DNA of 64,000 nt. It comes from Phycisphaeraceae bacterium (lineage in GTDB: Bacteria; Planctomycetota; Phycisphaerae; Phycisphaerales; UBA1924). Made by a program: the position numbers and the translations under genes. Shown here piece by piece: positions 60,299 through 64,000 of this stretch. The notes beneath the pieces are model-generated. The model worked only from the letters and a program-made list of their open reading frames with translations, made no database searches and was not told the origin of the DNA. The DNA lies in contig JAHBXD010000001.1 of NCBI GenBank assembly GCA_019636695.1, forward strand, positions 613,661 to 677,660, given 5' to 3'. Position 1 is the first letter of the stretch. Each line of letters opens with the position of its first letter.

Positions 60299-62893
60299 TC
60301 AGAACGGCACATCGACCGTAAACATGAATATGCGCTCGCGGTCGCCGTCTTGCTTGATAAGCGGGAATCCGAAATCGAAGGCGATCGGCGCCGGGCTGAG
60401 CATCGGAATCACCAGGCGGATACCCAGACCCACCGAAAGCCGGAAGTCATCGAATCCGGGGTCGTTGGTGACTGTGCCCATATCGACGAAGGCGACGCCG
60501 AACAAGGTTTCTTCAAAGAGCGGTTGCATCACCTGAATGCTCTGAAAAAACTCCCAGGTTCCGCCGACGCTTTCTTTCGACCGCTCTCCATTGTCCTGGC
60601 GAATGCCCTTGGGCGCCACCGTTCGATACTGGAACCCGCGGAAAGATGACCCACCACGATACAGTCGCTCGAAAACGGGGACATCGTCAGGCCCCTGGGG
60701 GATGTACCCGATCTCGGTCGTCAGCGAGAGCACGGTGTTGCGGCCGTAGGTGTCGGTAAAAATCGGCAGATAGACCTGACTTTCCGCACGAAGTTTTGTG
60801 TAGTCAAAATCGCCGAGCAACCCAGCCTGTTCAATCGCAAGATTCACATATACGCCTCGGCTGGGCAGCAGATTCGAGTTCAAGGTCGATCGCTGAAGGC
60901 CGAACCCGATCACGGCAAGATCATTACTGCCTTCAAGGTCAAAGACATCCGTCGGAGCGTCAGACGAAATATTCTCCAGGCGGATTTGTTCGAGTCGAAG
61001 CATGCCGGTGCCGTTCCATCGTTGGCCGAAGCGCCGGCTGACACCGAGACGAAGGCTCGCCCGCTCTTCGTCATATTTGTCAAACTCACGCACGCGATAG
61101 GCGATCGAGCCGTTGCCCGAGTAATCCGAATCAAAAAGGCTCGGTTCAGTCAGCGACACCCGATATGTCTGCACATCTGTTCCGGGAAGCAGGTCGATGC
61201 TCAACGTCTGACCGCCGCCGCGAAACGATCGTCCGGCGATGAATTCAGAGAAAGAATCCGGGAAATCGGTGATGTCGAAATTCCGCTGAGTATAACTCAG
61301 ACGGCCGACCAAGCCGCTGTCGGATGACACGCTTCCGCCGATGTTGAACTCGGCCGTCGAAGTCTCTGCGACTTCGATCAACACGTCGCGATATCCGGGA
61401 AAGTCCGGGTCTTCGGGCTGGATCGTGATCGAAGACATCGGACGCCCAGTCTGAAAATCCGTCGCAAATATGCGCGAACGCTGCACGCGTCGCTCCGCAT
61501 CCTGCACTTTGGTCCAGTCCAGTGGACGATCGGGTTTGAGATCCGCAAAACGGCGTGGGACTTCATGCCGTGTGATCTCATTCCCCGAAACGATCACTTC
61601 GCCCGTGAGTTTCGGTTCGCCCGGGCGAATCAACAGCAGCAGATCGACAAGTTGCGGATTGTCAGGATCGCGCAATTCCCGCCTGTCAAGCCGCTCTCCG
61701 CCCTCGCGGACCTGCACATATCCGAGTGCAGCAAAAGCCTGCTCAATCCGTCTCATGGACAAGTTGACGCCCAGAACTCCATACACATCACCGCGTTTGA
61801 GTTCCATGAGTCCGGCTATCTGCGCCGAACTGAACGGCCGTGCCGCGTACACGGCATATTGGCCGGGGCCGACCGCGAGATACTCCTCGCCGGGACGCAG
61901 TGCAGCCTCGGCCGCCGCGGCGGAGGTCACGACTTCGCGGATCGTGTCGGGATAGAACACCTTGATGCCGCGGAACGTGTAGACCGGGCCTTCGTTGATC
62001 ACGAACGTCACAATGGCTTCGCGGCCGTCGGGGCTGAGCCGGGGGGGCAGTCGATCGACTTCAACGTCGAGATAGCCGCGGTCCTGATAGAAGCGGATTA
62101 GCGTGGAAATGTCTTCTTCAAGAACCTCTTCATTCAGCGGAGCCTTATTGATGATGGTCCACGTCTCGGTCTTGATTTTGCTCCGTAATTCGGACGAACT
62201 GAACGCCGCGTTGCCTTGAAACCGGATATCCATGACGCGAACACGCTCGCCTTCAATCACCCGGTACAGCACGATGCCTTGCGCAAGTTCATCAGGATCC
62301 CACGTGACACTGACCGAGGCATAGCCTCGTTTCTGGTAGAGGTTTTCGATGATCCGGGCATAGCGGTCAAGTTGGTAGGTGTCGATGGTGTGTCCGCGAA
62401 GCAGGTCGATTTCTCGGGCGATGTCCGCCGTCGGAATCCGCTTATTGCCCGTCACCTGCACATCTTGGATGATCGGCTGCTCCTGTAGGACGAAAGTCAC
62501 TTCCACACTGCCGTCCGGAAGCAGAGACGTTCGAAGTTCCGACAACCCGAAGCGGCCCAGCCTGTTCAGTCTGGCCTGATCCTGCACCGCGACCGCGCCC
62601 CGGTACACCCCCCCGGGCACCGTCCGCAATTGGTTTCTGGCGAGCTGCCCGAGGTTGCCTTCGACAGGTTCGAAATACCCTGGGCGGCCCTGAACTGGTC
62701 GGAGCAGCCGCACCGAATGGATCGGGCGGCCCTCCAGAGCAGGGTCGAGCGGCTGCACGGTCGTTGCCGGTACCGTTTCGGAAAGTGCCGGTGCGGGCAG
62801 GCCCGCCGCGAGTGCCACCGCCAATGCCAGTGTGGGGAAAGTCAAGCCTCGTTGCCCCTTTGGATCACGCACAGAGGCAGGACAATATCCCAT
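60299..62893 (-). CDS. bamA: Outer membrane assembly factor BamA (Omp85)
   Basis: An 864-residue Omp85 protein with a signal peptide (TLALAVALAAGLPAPALS), POTRA domains in the first half (IIQDVQVTGNKRIPTADIA, VRVMDIRFQGNAAFSSSEL, TFRGIKVFYPDT, LTGEVIVSGNEIT) and a C-terminal barrel ending in an aromatic residue (MFTVDVPF). It inserts barrel proteins into the outer membrane and is evidence for a diderm cell. There is an unusual insert before the fourth POTRA domain (AAEAALRPGEEYLAVG). ATG 62893 is preferred; 62953 is also in frame. Confidence 0.9.
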   Translation of the reverse strand: MGYCPASVRDPKGQRGLTFPTLALAVALAAGLPAPALSETVPATTVQPLDPALEGRPIHSVRLLRPVQGRPGYFEPVEGNLGQLARNQLRTVPGGVYRGAVAVQDQARLNRLGRFGLSELRTSLLPDGSVEVTFVLQEQPIIQDVQVTGNKRIPTADIAREIDLLRGHTIDTYQLDRYARIIENLYQKRGYASVSVTWDPDELAQGIVLYRVIEGERVRVMDIRFQGNAAFSSSELRSKIKTETWTIINKAPLNEEVLEEDISTLIRFYQDRGYLDVEVDRLPPRLSPDGREAIVTFVINEGPVYTFRGIKVFYPDTIREVVTSAAAAEAALRPGEEYLAVGPGQYAVYAARPFSSAQIAGLMELKRGDVYGVLGVNLSMRRIEQAFAALGYVQVREGGERLDRRELRDPDNPQLVDLLLLIRPGEPKLTGEVIVSGNEITRHEVPRRFADLKPDRPLDWTKVQDAERRVQRSRIFATDFQTGRPMSSITIQPEDPDFPGYRDVLIEVAETSTAEFNIGGSVSSDSGLVGRLSYTQRNFDITDFPDSFSEFIAGRSFRGGGQTLSIDLLPGTDVQTYRVSLTEPSLFDSDYSGNGSIAYRVREFDKYDEERASLRLGVSRRFGQRWNGTGMLRLEQIRLENISSDAPTDVFDLEGSNDLAVIGFGLQRSTLNSNLLPSRGVYVNLAIEQAGLLGDFDYTKLRAESQVYLPIFTDTYGRNTVLSLTTEIGYIPQGPDDVPVFERLYRGGSSFRGFQYRTVAPKGIRQDNGERSKESVGGTWEFFQSIQVMQPLFEETLFGVAFVDMGTVTNDPGFDDFRLSVGLGIRLVIPMLSPAPIAFDFGFPLIKQDGDRERIFMFTVDVPF

Positions 62894-63101
62894 CCTCGAC
62901 GACTCTACAAACCGCTCAGCGCTGGGCTGCGGCAAGGTCTGCTCCAAACCCACTCCAACTCGGCCTGCCTTGTCAGGTTTCGAGAGATCCGACGCCCCGA
63001 TCGAGGAAGGCCCCGGTAGAGGGGGCTATCCTTGCCACCCCTGGGAAAACCCGTAGGCCCAGGTTGCATCGTGATGACCGACTGGATGAGGACGCCTTCC
63101 C

Positions 63102-63443
63102 ATGGATGGGTTTTTTCGTTCCGCCCGACGTTTGGGCATGCTCGGGGTAGCGGCACTCTCCATCGGGGCAGGGATCGTGCTCGTCCACGCGCTTGTTACT
63201 CCGAAACAAATTCAGACCGTACAGACGGCCGGGCTTCTGGTCATCGTGGCGCTCTTCGTGCTTCCCGTCCTTTCCATCGCGGCCCTCTGTCTGGACAGGG
63301 TCGTTGTGCGGAGACGTCCGCATCCGCGTTCGGCCTCTCCGGATGTACGGAAGCAAAGCGCGGGTCGTCGCCGCCCGCAGGTGCAGCCGCGGAGGACGGA
63401 TGGCCGCTCGGCCGAAAGGATCAGTCGTACCCCAGGCGTGTGA
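63102..63443 (+). CDS. Small membrane protein with basic tail
   Basis: A 113-residue protein with two membrane segments (LGVAALSIGAGIVLVHALV and AGLLVIVALFVLPVLSIAAL) and a strongly basic, disordered C-terminus (VVVRRRPHPRS onward). No family recognised. It starts 208 bases from the divergent bamA start and its 3' end overlaps the convergent zincin-like gene by 23 bases. Confidence 0.55.
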   Translation: MDGFFRSARRLGMLGVAALSIGAGIVLVHALVTPKQIQTVQTAGLLVIVALFVLPVLSIAALCLDRVVVRRRPHPRSASPDVRKQSAGRRRPQVQPRRTDGRSAERISRTPGV

Positions 63444-63843
63444 GATCGTCTTCGTCAAGACCCATCTGATGCCCGATTTCGTGCAGCAGCGTGACCATGA
63501 TTTCTTCGAAGAGCGCATCTTGCCCTTCCGGATCAGCCCTGATCGCCTCCCAGCCGCCAAGGTGGGTCACTATCCCGCGTCGAAAGAGATGAATCTGCGA
63601 AGGCAGTTCTCCGGAATGTTCGACCGAGGCCTCCGTGATGGCCGTGCCGCTGTGCAGGCCTAAGAGCTCTTCTCGTTCTTGCTCATCCCGTGGATCCAGC
63701 CCGAGATCGCGAAGGATGTCGGACGTCGGCTCATCAACGACGACCAGCGGAACATGATCGAGCAAAGCGCGAAACTCCTCGGGCAGTTGCTCAACAGCCT
63801 CATGGACCAGCTCATCAAAATAAGCCCGTTCAGATTCGGTCAT
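63421..63843 (-). CDS. Minimal zincin-like metallopeptidase family protein
   Basis: A 140-residue protein of the small gluzincin-like family (Zincin_1 type). The HExxH motif is in VTLLHEIGHQMGLDEDDL near the C-terminus, and LFRRGIVTHLGGWEA and VVVDEPTSDIL are usual for the family. Activity has rarely been shown for these proteins. Its ATG overlaps the TGA of the upstream gene in an ATGA arrangement, pointing to translational coupling. Confidence 0.85.
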   Translation of the reverse strand: MTESERAYFDELVHEAVEQLPEEFRALLDHVPLVVVDEPTSDILRDLGLDPRDEQEREELLGLHSGTAITEASVEHSGELPSQIHLFRRGIVTHLGGWEAIRADPEGQDALFEEIMVTLLHEIGHQMGLDEDDLTRLGYD

Positions 63844-64000
63844 GGCGGATTTGGGTTGCCCTTCGTGGCATGCGGTGCCGAGAACACTTCTTGAACCCCC
63901 AGGGCTGGCTGGCGGATCACCGGAGCCAACCGGAACGAATCGCGCAAGACGCCAAGCAGCCCCAGGGTAAACAGCACCGACCCGACACCCACCATGAACG
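63840..64000 (-). CDS. C-terminal end of an unidentified membrane protein (partial)
   Basis: The frame is open from the window edge to a TGA at 63842-63840. It starts with a hydrophobic segment (MVGVGSVLFTLGLLGVLRD) followed by a polar tail ending KGNPNPP. An ATG at 63995 could make it a complete 51-residue protein, but more likely the gene continues beyond the window. It is coupled to the zincin-like gene by an ATGA overlap. Confidence 0.55.
   Translation of the reverse strand, partial: FMVGVGSVLFTLGLLGVLRDSFRLAPVIRQPALGVQEVFSAPHATKGNPNPP

Overview
The window is a GC-rich, gene-dense stretch of a bacterial chromosome that most resembles a planctomycete of the class Phycisphaerae. The pointers are two secreted pseudopilin-like proteins with a hydrophobic N-terminal prepilin motif followed by a long C-terminal domain, a secreted protein ending in two copies of a D-rich repeat containing DAADFFY.LDRF, a lamin-tail protein with a short C-terminal anchor ending in MRRRRA, a sialate O-acetylesterase fused to two DUF1080 domains, a tricorn-type protease, and an Omp85/BamA protein that shows an outer membrane. 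No rRNA operon or phage is present. Two tRNA genes (Ala-CGC and Phe-GAA) are visible.

Layout. 1-1.5 kb: the end of an unknown gene and three small uncharacterised genes. 1.6-4.7 kb (minus): pyruvate dehydrogenase E1 beta, an 85-residue FlbD-like protein, E1 alpha and a VOC protein. 5-11.5 kb: a methyltransferase coupled to a GNAT protein, the large esterase/DUF1080 protein, then an Hpt protein coupled to a response regulator-GGDEF protein. 11.8-13.8 kb: tRNA-Ala followed by a small islet of two unrecognised genes. 13.8-16.3 kb (minus): a second, different E1 beta and the E2 subunit. 16.5-20 kb: a pseudopilin-like protein, an ExbB/TolQ-type protein and mreCD. 20-24 kb: GNAT, an agmatinase-like enzyme, tRNA-Phe, and a translationally coupled def-fmt-metallopeptidase-like operon. 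24-32.7 kb: an AsmA-like protein, a LOG protein, a GspE/PilB ATPase, an OppF-like ATPase and coaX. 32.9-38 kb: secreted repeat/lamin-tail proteins, a pseudopilin-like protein and a methyltransferase. 38.2-42.2 kb: an AstD-like dehydrogenase, a discrete candidate small-RNA/leader unit, a rhomboid-TPR protein and a TrpF-like protein. 42.3-45.5 kb: a CHAD-Ppx/GppA-HD fusion and a DUF3467 protein. 45.6-51.8 kb: GAF-HlyD, PqqD-M50-HlyD and a shortened SecA paralogue in one run. 51.9-64 kb: tricorn protease, gmk, pyrB, a pseudouridine synthase, a beta-propeller protein, BamA and a zincin-like protein.

The two stretches I consider most worth follow-up are the 45.6-51.8 kb cluster, which looks like an export or processing machine combining two membrane-fusion adaptors, an intramembrane protease and a SecA-type motor without any ABC or RND pump, and the 39.8-40.14 kb intergenic unit. 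The latter has a promoter-like element, a perfect 17-base complement to the usual 16S rRNA 3' tail in front of an 11-codon ORF, a series of partly overlapping hairpins and a strong intrinsic terminator. Functions for both are inference from sequence alone.
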